Below, piece by piece: positions 20,832 to 29,712 of a stretch of DNA of 64,000 nt. The stretch's first letter is position 1, and the number at the start of each line of letters is the position of its first letter. Position numbers and translations under genes: made by a program. Under the pieces are notes generated by a model. That model was given only the letters and a program-made list of their open reading frames with translations. It was not told the DNA's origin and did not search any database. Source of the stretch: Nocardioides pantholopis (GTDB taxonomy: Bacteria; Actinomycetota; Actinomycetes; Propionibacteriales; Nocardioidaceae); contig NZ_CP033324.1 in the NCBI RefSeq assembly GCF_003710085.1, forward strand, positions 124,001-188,000, in the 5' to 3' direction.

Positions 20832-23273
20832 ATGTCAGCCCAAGAGTCCCCGCCCCGGTCCCTGACCCTGGAGGAGGCCCGCGAGCGGGCGGCCGGCCTC
20901 TCCGGGGTCTCCTACGACATCGAGCTCGACCTCATCGCCCCCGAGCAGGGCACCTTCGGGTGCCGCACCACTGTGCGCTTCACCGCGACCACCCCGCAGA
21001 CCTTCCTGGAGCTGACCGCCGCCACCGACCTGGAGGTGGTCCTCAACGGCGTCCGCGTCGACCCGGCGTACGACGGCCGGCGGATCGGGCTGCGTGACCT
21101 GGCCGGGGAGAACGAGGTGCTGGTGAGCGCGCGGCTGCCCTACGTCAGCGACGGCGACGGGATGCACCTGGTCGTCGACCCGGTTGACGGCGAGACCTAC
21201 GTCTCGGCGTACCTGGGCATGGACATCACCCAGCGGGTCTTCCCGTGCTTCGACCAGGTCGACCTCAAGGCGCCGCTGACGCTCACCGTGCGCGCCGACC
21301 CCGCGTGGACGGTGCTGGCCAACGGCCGCCCGACCAGCCGGTCCGGCGGCGAGTGGCGGTTCGCGCCGACCCCGCCGATCCCGCCGGACCTGTTCGTGGT
21401 GTGCGCCGGTCCGTGGCACTCGGTCACCTGGGAGCACGCCGGGCTGCCCTTCGGCTGGCACGCCCGCCGCTCGCTCGCGGCCGAGCTCGAGCGGGACGCC
21501 CCCGAGCTGCGGGCGACCACCGAGGCGTGCTTCGACCACTACGCCGAGCTCTTCGAGGAGCCCTACCCCTTCGACTCCTACGACCAGGCGTTCGTCCCGG
21601 GACAGAACTGGGGCGCCCAGGAGATGCCGGGCTGCGTCCTCTACCGCGACGAGCTGCTGCCGCCCGGGCGGATCACCGAGCGGCGCCGGTCGATGCGGGC
21701 GACGATCATCGCCCACGAGATGGCGCACATGTGGTTCGGCAACCTGGTGACGATGCGCTGGTGGGAGGACACCTGGCTCAACGAGTCCTTCGCCGACTAC
21801 CTGGGCTTCCGGGTCGCCGAGGACGCCGCCGGCTTCCCCGGCACGCTGGTGACGCACGAGGCGCAGCGCAAGCCCGGCGCGTACGACGCGGACCTGCGCC
21901 GCTCGACCCACCCGGTCGCCCCGCGGGCCGAGGACGTGCCCGACGTCGACGCCGCCTTCGCGAACTTCGACGCGATCTCCTACGCCAAGGGCAACTCGGT
22001 GCTGCGCCAGCTGGTGACCTGGCTCGGCGACGAGGCGTTCCTCGCCGGCGTGAACGACCACCTGACCCGGCACCGCTTCGGCAACGCCACCCTCGACGAC
22101 CTCGTCGACGCCCTGGACGCCGTCTCCGAGCGCGACGTGCGCGGCTGGGCGCAGGTGTGGCTGCGGCGCAGCGGCCACGACACGCTGCGGGTGGTCCGCG
22201 ACGGCGACGTGCCGGTCCTGGTCCGCGACGGGGTCCGCCCGCACCGGCTGCGGGTCACGGCGTACGACGCGGGGCTGGCGGAGGTCGGCTCGGCGCTGGT
22301 CGACCTCGGTGAGGAGCCGGTCCGGCTCGAGCAGTGGGCCGGGCTGGTGGTGGTGCCCAACAGCCACGGCGAGACCTTCGCCCGGCTGGACCTCGACGAG
22401 CAGTCCTGGCGGGCCGTGCAGGCCGGGCTGTCCGGGCTCCGTGACGACCTGGCCCGCACGGTGCTGTGGCAGACGGCGTTCGCGATGGTGCAGGCCCGGA
22501 CCCTCGCCCCGGCCGACTACCTCCGGCTGGTCGCCGACCACCTGCCCGGCGAGACGCGCCCGGCCGTCGTCACGGCGGTGCTGGAGCGGACCTCCGCGGC
22601 GGTGCTGGCCCGACGCGTCCCGCCGGCGGAGGTGGCGGCGGCTCGCGACGCGCTCGCCGCCGCCTGCGCCGCCGGGCTGGGCGAGCAGGCCGACGCCGAG
22701 CTGGCGCACGCGTTCACCGCCGGCCTGCTGGCCCACTCCCGCGACCGGGACCTGCTCGGCGGCGCCCTGCGGGAGGGCAGCCTGGCCGGGGTCGAGCTGG
22801 ACCCGGGCCTGCGGTGGACGGTGCTGCACCGGCTCGCCGAGATCGGTACCGAAGTCGGGGGAGCGGTGGAGGCGCTGGTTGCCGCGGAGCTGGAGCGCGA
22901 CCCCAGCGTGACCGGTGAGCTGGGCGCGGCCGCCGCGCTGGCGGCCCGCCCCACCGCCTCGGCCAAGGATGAGGCGTGGGCGGCGATGGGGGAGGAGCAG
23001 GTCTCGAACCGGCGCTTCGCGGCCCTCGCCGGCGGGCTCTGGTCCGGCGAGCAGGCCGCGCTCCTGGCGCCGTACGCCGAGCGCTACCTCGACGAGGGGC
23101 CCCGGCTCGCCGCCCGCCGCGGGCAGGCGTTCTCGCAGGTGGTCGGCCAGGCCTTCCCGCCGTTCGTCCTGGACCAGGCGCAGCTCAGCCGGCTCGAGCA
23201 GGCGCTGGCCGGCGACGTGCCGACGGTGCTGCGGCGCTACTGGGAGGACCGGCTCGACGACCTGACCCGCTGA
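20832..23273 (+). CDS. pepN: Aminopeptidase N (M1 family)
   Basis: An 813-residue zinc aminopeptidase. The zinc motif HEMAHMWFGNLVTMRWWEDT begins near residue 295, with the third ligand in WLNESFADYLG. The usual GxMEN exopeptidase motif is replaced by GAQEMPGCV near residue 261, so the Met-Glu order is shifted; the enzyme probably remains an aminopeptidase, but N-terminus recognition may differ. An ERAP1-like helical C-terminal domain (residues about 500-810) is present. ATG 20832 follows TAGGGT by six bases, a leaderless pattern, only 9 bp after the previous gene. Confidence 0.93.
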   Translation: MSAQESPPRSLTLEEARERAAGLSGVSYDIELDLIAPEQGTFGCRTTVRFTATTPQTFLELTAATDLEVVLNGVRVDPAYDGRRIGLRDLAGENEVLVSARLPYVSDGDGMHLVVDPVDGETYVSAYLGMDITQRVFPCFDQVDLKAPLTLTVRADPAWTVLANGRPTSRSGGEWRFAPTPPIPPDLFVVCAGPWHSVTWEHAGLPFGWHARRSLAAELERDAPELRATTEACFDHYAELFEEPYPFDSYDQAFVPGQNWGAQEMPGCVLYRDELLPPGRITERRRSMRATIIAHEMAHMWFGNLVTMRWWEDTWLNESFADYLGFRVAEDAAGFPGTLVTHEAQRKPGAYDADLRRSTHPVAPRAEDVPDVDAAFANFDAISYAKGNSVLRQLVTWLGDEAFLAGVNDHLTRHRFGNATLDDLVDALDAVSERDVRGWAQVWLRRSGHDTLRVVRDGDVPVLVRDGVRPHRLRVTAYDAGLAEVGSALVDLGEEPVRLEQWAGLVVVPNSHGETFARLDLDEQSWRAVQAGLSGLRDDLARTVLWQTAFAMVQARTLAPADYLRLVADHLPGETRPAVVTAVLERTSAAVLARRVPPAEVAAARDALAAACAAGLGEQADAELAHAFTAGLLAHSRDRDLLGGALREGSLAGVELDPGLRWTVLHRLAEIGTEVGGAVEALVAAELERDPSVTGELGAAAALAARPTASAKDEAWAAMGEEQVSNRRFAALAGGLWSGEQAALLAPYAERYLDEGPRLAARRGQAFSQVVGQAFPPFVLDQAQLSRLEQALAGDVPTVLRRYWEDRLDDLTR

Positions 23274-23274
23274 G

Positions 23275-23299
23275 CGCGGCGCGGCGCGGCGCGGCGCGG
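23275..23299. repeat. Tandem pentanucleotide CGCGG x5
   Basis: Five exact consecutive copies of CGCGG lie between the pepN stop and the histidine kinase gene. The tract is short and may simply reflect base composition, but it is prone to slippage. No U-tract follows, so it is not a clear terminator. Confidence 0.75.
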
Positions 23300-23365
23300 G
23301 CCGGTTCCGGGCGCGGAGCGCGTCCCCTACCGTGAGGGTGGTCGCTCGGGTGAGGGAGGTGTCGC

Positions 23366-24847
23366 ATGCCGGAGACCTCCGAGAGCGCGGAGCTGTGGCG
23401 CCTGACGATGCAGCACTCCCCGGTCGGCATGGCCCTGGTCGGGCTCGACGGCCGGCTGCTCACTGTCAACGACGCGTTCTGCGCCATGCTCGGCCGCGAC
23501 GCCGACGAGCTGCTGACGCGGGGGTTCCAGGAGATCACCCAGGACGACGACATCGACGCCAGCCTGGAGCTCGTCGGCCGGGTGCTGGCCGGTGAGGTCG
23601 ACTCCTTCCGGCTCCGCAAGCGCTACCTCCACGCCAACGGCGACGGCGTGTGGGGCGACCTCTCGGTGGCGCTGGTCCGCGACGGGGCCGGACGTGCCCG
23701 GCACTTCATCGCCCAGATCCTCGACGTCAGCGAGCAGCACGACTACGAGCTGCGGCTGCAGGCGGCCAACGCGGAGATCGAGCACGAGCGGCAGACCCTG
23801 GAGGCGATCTTCGAGACCGTGAACGTCGGGCTGCTGCTGATCGACGCGGAGGGCAACTACCGGCGGATGAACCGTCGGCACCAGGAGACGATGGTGCTGC
23901 CGTTCCCTGACGGCCACGCCGGCCGCGCCGGACAGCTCGGGCAGGTCTACCACCTCGACGGCACGACGGCGATGGCCCGCGAGGAGATGCCGTCCTACCG
24001 GGCCACCCAGGGCGAGGAGTTCGACGACTACACCTACTGGGTGGGCGCCGACCCGCTGACCCGCGCCGCGTTCTCCAGCTCCGCGCGGCAGGTGCGCGGG
24101 CCGGACGGGGAACGGCTCGGCGCGGCCCTCGCCTACCAGGAGATCACCGACCTGATCCGGGCCATGCAGGTCAAGGACGAGTTCGTCTCCTCGGTCTCCC
24201 ACGAGCTGCGAACCCCGCTCACCTCGGTGCTGGGACACCTCGAGATCCTCGGCGAGCGCGCCGACCTCCCCGCCGGCGTCGAGGCGCAGCTGCGGGTCGT
24301 ACGCCGCAACGCCGCCCGGCTCAAGGTCCTGGTCACCGACCTGCTCCAGGTGGCCCAGGCCCGCGAGGGCAGCCTGCGCCTGCACCGCGCCCCCGCCGAC
24401 CTCGTGGTCCTGGCGCAGGAGGCGATCGAGACCGCCCGGCCGGCGGCGGACCAGGCCGGCGTGAGCGTCACCCTGGACGCCCCCGACCGCCTCGTCCTCA
24501 CCGTCGACGCGCACCGGATCAGCCAGGTGCTCGACAACCTGCTGTCCAACGCGATCAAGTACAGCCCGTCCGGCGGCGAGGCGCGGGTCGGCCTGCGGGT
24601 CGGGCCGGACGCGGTCGAGCTCGAGGTGCGCGACACCGGCATGGGCATAGCCCGGGACGAGATCGACCACGTCTTCTCCCGCTTCTTCCGCGGCAGCGGC
24701 GCGCTGTCGACCCACATCCCCGGCACCGGGCTCGGCCTCAACATCGTCAACTCGATCGTCGCCGCGCACCACGGCTCGGTGATCGTCGAGAGCGAGCCCG
24801 GGCGGGGGAGCGTCTTCCGAGTGACGCTCCCGGCCGGCGACCGGTGA
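23366..24847 (+). CDS. PAS-domain sensor histidine kinase (orphan)
   Basis: A 493-residue kinase without transmembrane segments. The first PAS domain spans about residues 8-125 (HSPVGMALVGLDGRLLTVND), the second about 140-260 (IFETVNVGLLLIDAEGNYRR). The HisKA H-box is VSSVSHELRTPLTSVLGHL with the phosphorylated His near residue 278. The ATPase domain has the N-box DNLLSNAIKYSP, DTGMGIARDE and the G-box GTGLGLNIVNSIVAAHHG. No response regulator is adjacent, so it is an orphan sensor, probably cytoplasmic. A good GGGAGG Shine-Dalgarno precedes ATG 23366. Confidence 0.9.
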   Translation: MPETSESAELWRLTMQHSPVGMALVGLDGRLLTVNDAFCAMLGRDADELLTRGFQEITQDDDIDASLELVGRVLAGEVDSFRLRKRYLHANGDGVWGDLSVALVRDGAGRARHFIAQILDVSEQHDYELRLQAANAEIEHERQTLEAIFETVNVGLLLIDAEGNYRRMNRRHQETMVLPFPDGHAGRAGQLGQVYHLDGTTAMAREEMPSYRATQGEEFDDYTYWVGADPLTRAAFSSSARQVRGPDGERLGAALAYQEITDLIRAMQVKDEFVSSVSHELRTPLTSVLGHLEILGERADLPAGVEAQLRVVRRNAARLKVLVTDLLQVAQAREGSLRLHRAPADLVVLAQEAIETARPAADQAGVSVTLDAPDRLVLTVDAHRISQVLDNLLSNAIKYSPSGGEARVGLRVGPDAVELEVRDTGMGIARDEIDHVFSRFFRGSGALSTHIPGTGLGLNIVNSIVAAHHGSVIVESEPGRGSVFRVTLPAGDR

Positions 24848-24867
24848 GACCGGCGGCGCTGCCGGGC

Positions 24868-25551
24868 TCAGAGCCAGGGCGCGCCGATCCACCGCCGCAT
24901 CCCCGGCGGGACCGGGGTCTCCGCGCGGAGCCAGGCCTCGTCCAGGTCGTCGCCGGTGCCCTGCCAGCCGTCTGCGGTCCGGGTGATCGAGCGCTTGCCG
25001 TCGCGGGCGTGCACGACGCCGCCGGTCGCGACCACGACGAACCATCCGTCGAGGTCGTCCAGGAGGCTCGCCGAGCCGTCGTCGCACGCGTCGCAGCCGC
25101 AGCTGGGCATCGCGTCGATGAGCACCGGCGCCGCGGTGTCGCCGGCGACGGCGATGTCCAGGCCGAACGGCTCGCCGTCGACGAGTGTCGTGGCCAGCAG
25201 CAGGGCCAGCCCACGGGGGCGGACCGGCCGGATCTCCTGGACCCGCAGCAGGCCCTCTACGCCGCGGAAGGCACCGATCCAGGTCGCGGCGGACGCGGCG
25301 GGCAGGTCGCTGGTGCTCGCCAGGCCCCGGCCCGCCAGCACCTGCGCCCACGCCGCGACGCGGGCGTCGAGGATCCGGTACTTGCCGGGGTCCAGGCAGC
25401 GCGAGTACTCCTCGTCCGCGGGCGGCTCCATGTCCGGACGCGGGTTGGGCCACCCCGGGGTGTCGGCGCCGGTCGTGGCGAACCCCTTCTCGACCTCGGC
25501 GCGCAGCGATCCCGACCAGGGCGGTGGGCTGGGGTAGGCGTCGCGGTGCAC
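24868..25551 (-). CDS. DUF6226-like hypothetical protein
   Basis: A 227-residue protein with SCGCDACDDGSASLLDDLDG near residue 165, ending in RRWIGAPWL. This Cys-rich GCDAC segment and overall layout match what I recall of the actinobacterial DUF6226 family, but I could not check it. The three clustered Cys could bind a metal. The start is GTG 25551. It converges on the histidine kinase gene (20-bp gap) and is divergent from pntAA. Confidence 0.66.
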   Translation of the reverse strand: MHRDAYPSPPPWSGSLRAEVEKGFATTGADTPGWPNPRPDMEPPADEEYSRCLDPGKYRILDARVAAWAQVLAGRGLASTSDLPAASAATWIGAFRGVEGLLRVQEIRPVRPRGLALLLATTLVDGEPFGLDIAVAGDTAAPVLIDAMPSCGCDACDDGSASLLDDLDGWFVVVATGGVVHARDGKRSITRTADGWQGTGDDLDEAWLRAETPVPPGMRRWIGAPWL

Positions 25552-25663
25552 CGACGCAGTCTCGGGTCCGGGCCCCCGGTGGGCAACCGGTTTCGGCGGC
25601 GACCCAACCGCGCAGCCGCGCGGTTCCCCGGTCCCGACGTGTGAGTTGCGTTACGTTCGAGCC

Positions 25664-26803
25664 GTGAAGATCGCCGTGGCCCGCGAGACCCGCGAGGACG
25701 AGTCCCGCGTCGCGCTGGTGCCCGAGCTGGTCGGCAGGCTCACCGGCCTCGGCTACGACGTCGCGGTCGAGCCCGGCGCGGGACGGCGGGCGCTGCTCGC
25801 CGACGAGGAGTACGCCGCGGCCGGTGCCGTCCTCGACGACGCCGCGCTCGAGGGTGCCGACGTCGTCCTGTCCGTGCAGCCGCTCGGTCCCGGCCAGGTC
25901 CGGCGGCTGCCGGAGGGCGCCGCGACGGTGTCGTTCCTCCCCGCCGGCCAGCAGGCCGGGCTGGTGGCCGACCTGCGCGACGTCGGCGTCACCGCGTTCG
26001 CGATGGAGCTGGTGCCGCGGATCTCGCGGGCGCAGTCCATGGACGCGCTGTCCTCGCAGTCGCTGGTCTCCGGCTACCGCTGCGCGATCGTGTGCGCCGG
26101 GATGCTGCGCCGGTTCTTCCCGCTGAGCATGACGGCGGCCGGCACCGTGCCGCCCGCCCAGGTCGTCGTCCTCGGTGCCGGGGTCGCGGGGCTTCAGGCG
26201 ATCGCGACGGCGCGCCGCCTCGGCGCGGTCGTCAAGGCGTACGACGTGCGCGCGGCCGCCGCGGAGGAGATCCGCTCGATGGGCGCCCAGGCCATCGAGC
26301 TGGACCTGCCGACGCTGGAGGGCGCCGGCGGCTACGCCCGCGAGATGGGCGAGGAGCGGGCCGCCCGCCAGCGCGAGTTGCTCGCGCCGTACGTCGCCGC
26401 GGCCGACGGGCTGATCACGACCGCGGCCGTCCCCGGCCGCGCCGCGCCGGTGCTGGTGACCGCGGCCATGGTCGAGGCGATGCGCCCGGGCTCGGTGGTG
26501 GTCGACCTGGCCGCGGACTCCCCGGGCGGCGCCGGCGGCAACGTCGAGGGCTCGGTCGCGGGCGAGGTGGTCCGGATCGGCAACGCCCAGGTGTGGGGCG
26601 GGCGCAACGTCGCCTCCCAGATGCCGGGGCCGGCCTCGCGGCTCTACGCCCAGAACGTCGTGAACCTGGTGACGCTGATGACCGGCGAGGACGGCTTCGC
26701 GCCGGACTTCGACGACGAGATCGTGGCGGGCGCCTGCGTCACCCACGCCGGCGAGGTGCGCCACGAGCCGACCCGGCTGCTGCTGGAGGGGGATCCCCGA
26801 TGA
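25664..26803 (+). CDS. pntAA: NAD(P) transhydrogenase subunit alpha part 1
   Basis: A 379-residue NAD(H)-binding subunit (domain I) of proton-translocating transhydrogenase. Motifs are VARETREDESRVALVPE at the N-terminus, SQSLVSGYRCAI, VVVLGAGVAGLQAIATARRL (Rossmann GxGxxG), AYDVRAAAAEEIRSMGA and DLAADSPGGAGGNVEGS. The three-subunit arrangement (pntAA-pntAB-pntB) is the actinobacterial one. The start GTG 25664 is six bases after a TACGTT -10-like hexamer, suggesting a leaderless mRNA. The stop overlaps pntAB (ATGA). Confidence 0.94.
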   Translation: MKIAVARETREDESRVALVPELVGRLTGLGYDVAVEPGAGRRALLADEEYAAAGAVLDDAALEGADVVLSVQPLGPGQVRRLPEGAATVSFLPAGQQAGLVADLRDVGVTAFAMELVPRISRAQSMDALSSQSLVSGYRCAIVCAGMLRRFFPLSMTAAGTVPPAQVVVLGAGVAGLQAIATARRLGAVVKAYDVRAAAAEEIRSMGAQAIELDLPTLEGAGGYAREMGEERAARQRELLAPYVAAADGLITTAAVPGRAAPVLVTAAMVEAMRPGSVVVDLAADSPGGAGGNVEGSVAGEVVRIGNAQVWGGRNVASQMPGPASRLYAQNVVNLVTLMTGEDGFAPDFDDEIVAGACVTHAGEVRHEPTRLLLEGDPR

Positions 26804-27114
26804 GCGAGCCGGTCGTCTGGCTGACCATCTTCGTGCTCAGCGTATTCGTGGGCATCGAGGTGATCGCGAAGGTCTCCTCGACGCTGCACACCCCGCTGAT
26901 GTCGGGGGCGAACGCCATCCACGGTGTGATCCTGCTCGGGGCGGTGATCGTCACCGGGTCGACCGACTCGACGCTCGCGCTGGTGGTCGGGCTGGTCGCG
27001 ATCGTGCTTGCGGCCGTGAACATGGTGGGCGGCTTCGTGGTGACCGACCGGATGCTGCAGATGTTCACCCGGGGCCCCGGCGCCCGGCGTCCGCGCAAGG
27101 AGGCCGGCGAGTGA
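26800..27114 (+). CDS. pntAB: NAD(P) transhydrogenase subunit alpha part 2
   Basis: A 104-residue integral membrane subunit. Three hydrophobic helices are visible (residues about 6-22, 44-58 and 64-84). TLHTPLMSGANAIHGVILLG is the conserved sequence of domain II. It forms part of the proton channel together with PntB. Both ends overlap neighbours (ATGA upstream, GTGA downstream), so the three subunits are translated as a coupled set. Confidence 0.93.
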   Translation: MSEPVVWLTIFVLSVFVGIEVIAKVSSTLHTPLMSGANAIHGVILLGAVIVTGSTDSTLALVVGLVAIVLAAVNMVGGFVVTDRMLQMFTRGPGARRPRKEAGE

Positions 27115-28484
27115 TCCCCACCTGGGCGCAGCTGGTCTACCTCGCCTGCGCGATCGGCTTCGTGCTGGCCCTCAAGGGCCTCGCCGGGCCCCGGACCGCG
27201 CGGGCCGGCAACCTGGTCGGCGCGGCCGCGGCGGTGGTCGCGGTCGTGGTGCCGTTCGGCTACCTCGACCTCGACCACGTCCCGCTGATCCTGGCCGCGA
27301 TCGCGCTCGGGTCTCTGGGCGGCGTGCTGGGCGCCCGCCGCGTCCAGATGACCCAGATGCCGCAGATGGTGGCGCTGTTCAACGGCGTCGGCGGCGGGGC
27401 CGCGGCGCTGGTGGCGCTCCTCGAGCTGGAGCACATGGGCGCCTCGACCGCCGAGTTCGACCTGGCCGCCACCGCGTTCACGGTCGTGGTGGGCTCGGTG
27501 TCGTTCGCCGGGTCCGTGGTCACGTTCGCCAAGCTCCAGGACCTGATGACCTCCCGGCCGATCGTCTTCGCCGGGCTGCCGGTGGCCTTCGGGGTGGCGC
27601 TGCTGGCGACGATCGGGCTCGCGGTCTGGGTGGTGGCCGAGCCCGGCGTACCGACCGGCGTGGGGCTCGCCGTCCTCGGCCTGCTGATCGGGGTGCTGCT
27701 GGTGCTGCCGGTCGGCGGCGCCGACGTACCGATCGTGATCTCGCTGCTCAACGCGTTCACGGGCCTGACCGTCGCGGCGGGCGGCTACGTGCTCGGCAAC
27801 GTGGTGCTGCTGGTCGCCGGCACGCTCGTGGGCGCGGCCGGCACCTTCCTGACCCTGCTGATGGCCCGGGCGATGGGCCGCTCGGTGCCGAACATCCTCT
27901 TCGGCGCGCTGCGCGGCGGCTCGACCCTGGGCGCCGGCACCGCCTCGGACCGGCCGGTGCGCTCGGCGGGGCCGGAGGACGTCGCGATCCTGCTCGGGTA
28001 CGCCGAGCGCGTGATCGTCGTCCCCGGCTACGGCCTCGCGGTCGCCCAGGCCCAGCACACGCTGCGCGAGATCGTCGACGTCCTCGGCGAGCGCGGCACC
28101 CGCGTCGACTACGCGATCCACCCCGTCGCCGGCCGGATGCCCGGCCACATGAACGTGCTGCTCGCCGAGGCCCAGGTGCCCTACGACCAGCTGGTCGAGA
28201 TGGACGACATCAACGGCGAGTTCCCGCACACCGACGTCGTCCTCGTCGTCGGCGCCAACGACGTGGTCAACCCCGCCGCCCGCACCGACCCCGCCGCCCC
28301 GATCTACGGCATGCCGATCCTCGCCGCCGACCAGGCCCGCCAGGTCGTCTTCCTCAAGCGGTCGATGCGCCCCGGCTTCGCCGGCATCGACAACGAGCTG
28401 CTCTTCGACCCGAAGACCACCATGCTCTTCGGTGACGCGAAGGAGTCGCTGGCGAAGTTGTTGGCGGCGCTGAAGGGGTTGTGA
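27111..28484 (+). CDS. pntB: NAD(P) transhydrogenase subunit beta
   Basis: A 457-residue subunit with about eight transmembrane helices (residues 5-260) and a C-terminal NADP(H)-binding domain. Signatures are MPQMVALFNGVGGGAAALVA, VIVVPGYGLAVAQAQ (NADP-binding), HPVAGRMPGHMNVLLAEA, VVGANDVVNPAA, and KRSMRPGFAGIDNELLF at the end. It couples hydride transfer from NADH to NADP+ with inward proton flow. It is the last gene of the operon and marks the left edge of the accessory region. Confidence 0.95.
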   Translation: MIPTWAQLVYLACAIGFVLALKGLAGPRTARAGNLVGAAAAVVAVVVPFGYLDLDHVPLILAAIALGSLGGVLGARRVQMTQMPQMVALFNGVGGGAAALVALLELEHMGASTAEFDLAATAFTVVVGSVSFAGSVVTFAKLQDLMTSRPIVFAGLPVAFGVALLATIGLAVWVVAEPGVPTGVGLAVLGLLIGVLLVLPVGGADVPIVISLLNAFTGLTVAAGGYVLGNVVLLVAGTLVGAAGTFLTLLMARAMGRSVPNILFGALRGGSTLGAGTASDRPVRSAGPEDVAILLGYAERVIVVPGYGLAVAQAQHTLREIVDVLGERGTRVDYAIHPVAGRMPGHMNVLLAEAQVPYDQLVEMDDINGEFPHTDVVLVVGANDVVNPAARTDPAAPIYGMPILAADQARQVVFLKRSMRPGFAGIDNELLFDPKTTMLFGDAKESLAKLLAALKGL

Positions 28485-28576
28485 GTCGGCGTCGTTGGGG
28501 TCGCCCTTCCCGCCCACTATGACGCACCGGGGCTGCAGCCTCGCAGGCTATACGAGGGGTGACTCTGTCGAGGCGC

Positions 28577-29662
28577 TTAAGGCAAATACTCGAAATGCTT
28601 CAAAATGGCGGCCGTTGCATAACCGTCGATGAGCATGTACCTGCGAACGTTCTTGGGTGACGTGGCGTATGTACGCAGCATGTGTTCGACTCTGGAAGTG
28701 ATTGTGTGGCAGTGCTGCACCACAAGAAGGTCTGCAGGGCTTTCGGCGAGGCGTTGAATCTGGTCGCCGTTCTTGCCGAGGTCGGCGATCCGCATCGGGT
28801 GGAACGCAGCAGGACCTTTGAAGGCGAATGCCGTTCGCAGTGGCGTACCGTCAACTGACAGGAACCGCGTCCAGAGGTCGAACTGCTCACCTCCCCAGTC
28901 CTTTGGCACGTCGGACTGCCCGATGATCTCCGCGAACCAATGCTTGACGGCCTCCTCGCCTACGCCGCGCATGAGTTCGAGGTCCGAGTTCTCGCCGCGG
29001 GTGAAGTCGACGCCTTCAAACTGGTCCACCTGCTGGGGCCATACATGTGCGATGTCTCCGACGACGCCGAAGAAGGCCTGGTCACCGGAGGCGACCAGTC
29101 GTTGACCGACAGTGACAGCACGCAAGTTCACAAGGCCGTCATTGACGTCGCGGACGAATGCCAGCATGAACGCCTTGCTCGTACCGGACATCAGGTGTGC
29201 TCCGGTGTCTGAGGTGCAGCGAGAGGCGTTTACCTCTGCCTCAAACCGCAGGTTGGAGTCGGTCGCCAACTTTCCCCAGACCGTCCCCCGGTGGGATGTT
29301 CCGGTGCGTTTGGACCTGTAGTACGCCTCCCCTATCCCACGGAAATGCATGGACTGCTCCACCCAGACCAGTTGTCCCGGAGATGGGCCCGACCCGTGGT
29401 GCAGTTCGTTAAGCGAAGGTACTTCGAGGGCCCGGACCGCCGCAGCCACGGCGTTCTCGAGGATAGACTTAGTCCTCGCTCGCGCGAAGACGTGGCCGGT
29501 GTCAGACAGATCCGATGAGATCTGAGCGCTCAAACTCGGTCCGAGCACCTTCAACACGAGTTCTTGATGAAGGAACCAGGCCTCGAGATCAGTGTCGACT
29601 GTCTGCACTGAGCGATTGTGACAGCGAATCGGCTGAGGACCAAGCCACTCTTGAAAACTCAC
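28577..29662 (-). CDS. Putative PD-(D/E)xK-like protein, second gene of the PHP-ATPase module
   Basis: A 361-residue protein of unknown function in AT-richer DNA. The C-terminal third is the informative part: DWGGEQFDLWTRFLSVDG, then TPLRTAFAFKGPAAF, LGKNGDQIQRLAESPADLLV and YMLIDGYATAA. Asp followed by a strand ending in Phe-Lys-Gly is reminiscent of the PD-(D/E)xK nuclease core with an altered Glu position; this is an inference. It starts with GTG 50 bp after the upstream ATPase gene on the same strand, so the two form an operon. There is no membrane segment. It could be the effector nuclease of a defence pair. Confidence 0.62.
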   Translation of the reverse strand: MSFQEWLGPQPIRCHNRSVQTVDTDLEAWFLHQELVLKVLGPSLSAQISSDLSDTGHVFARARTKSILENAVAAAVRALEVPSLNELHHGSGPSPGQLVWVEQSMHFRGIGEAYYRSKRTGTSHRGTVWGKLATDSNLRFEAEVNASRCTSDTGAHLMSGTSKAFMLAFVRDVNDGLVNLRAVTVGQRLVASGDQAFFGVVGDIAHVWPQQVDQFEGVDFTRGENSDLELMRGVGEEAVKHWFAEIIGQSDVPKDWGGEQFDLWTRFLSVDGTPLRTAFAFKGPAAFHPMRIADLGKNGDQIQRLAESPADLLVVQHCHTITSRVEHMLRTYATSPKNVRRYMLIDGYATAAILKHFEYLP

Positions 29663-29712
29663 TATGGCCCCGCGACTTCCTACGGGACTGCCGCCAAGCA
29701 GCGAAACCCCAG

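Noticed and set aside
28485-28576. Attachment site at the left edge of the accessory region
   Set aside because: I found no tRNA gene, integrase, or direct repeat matching the right side.
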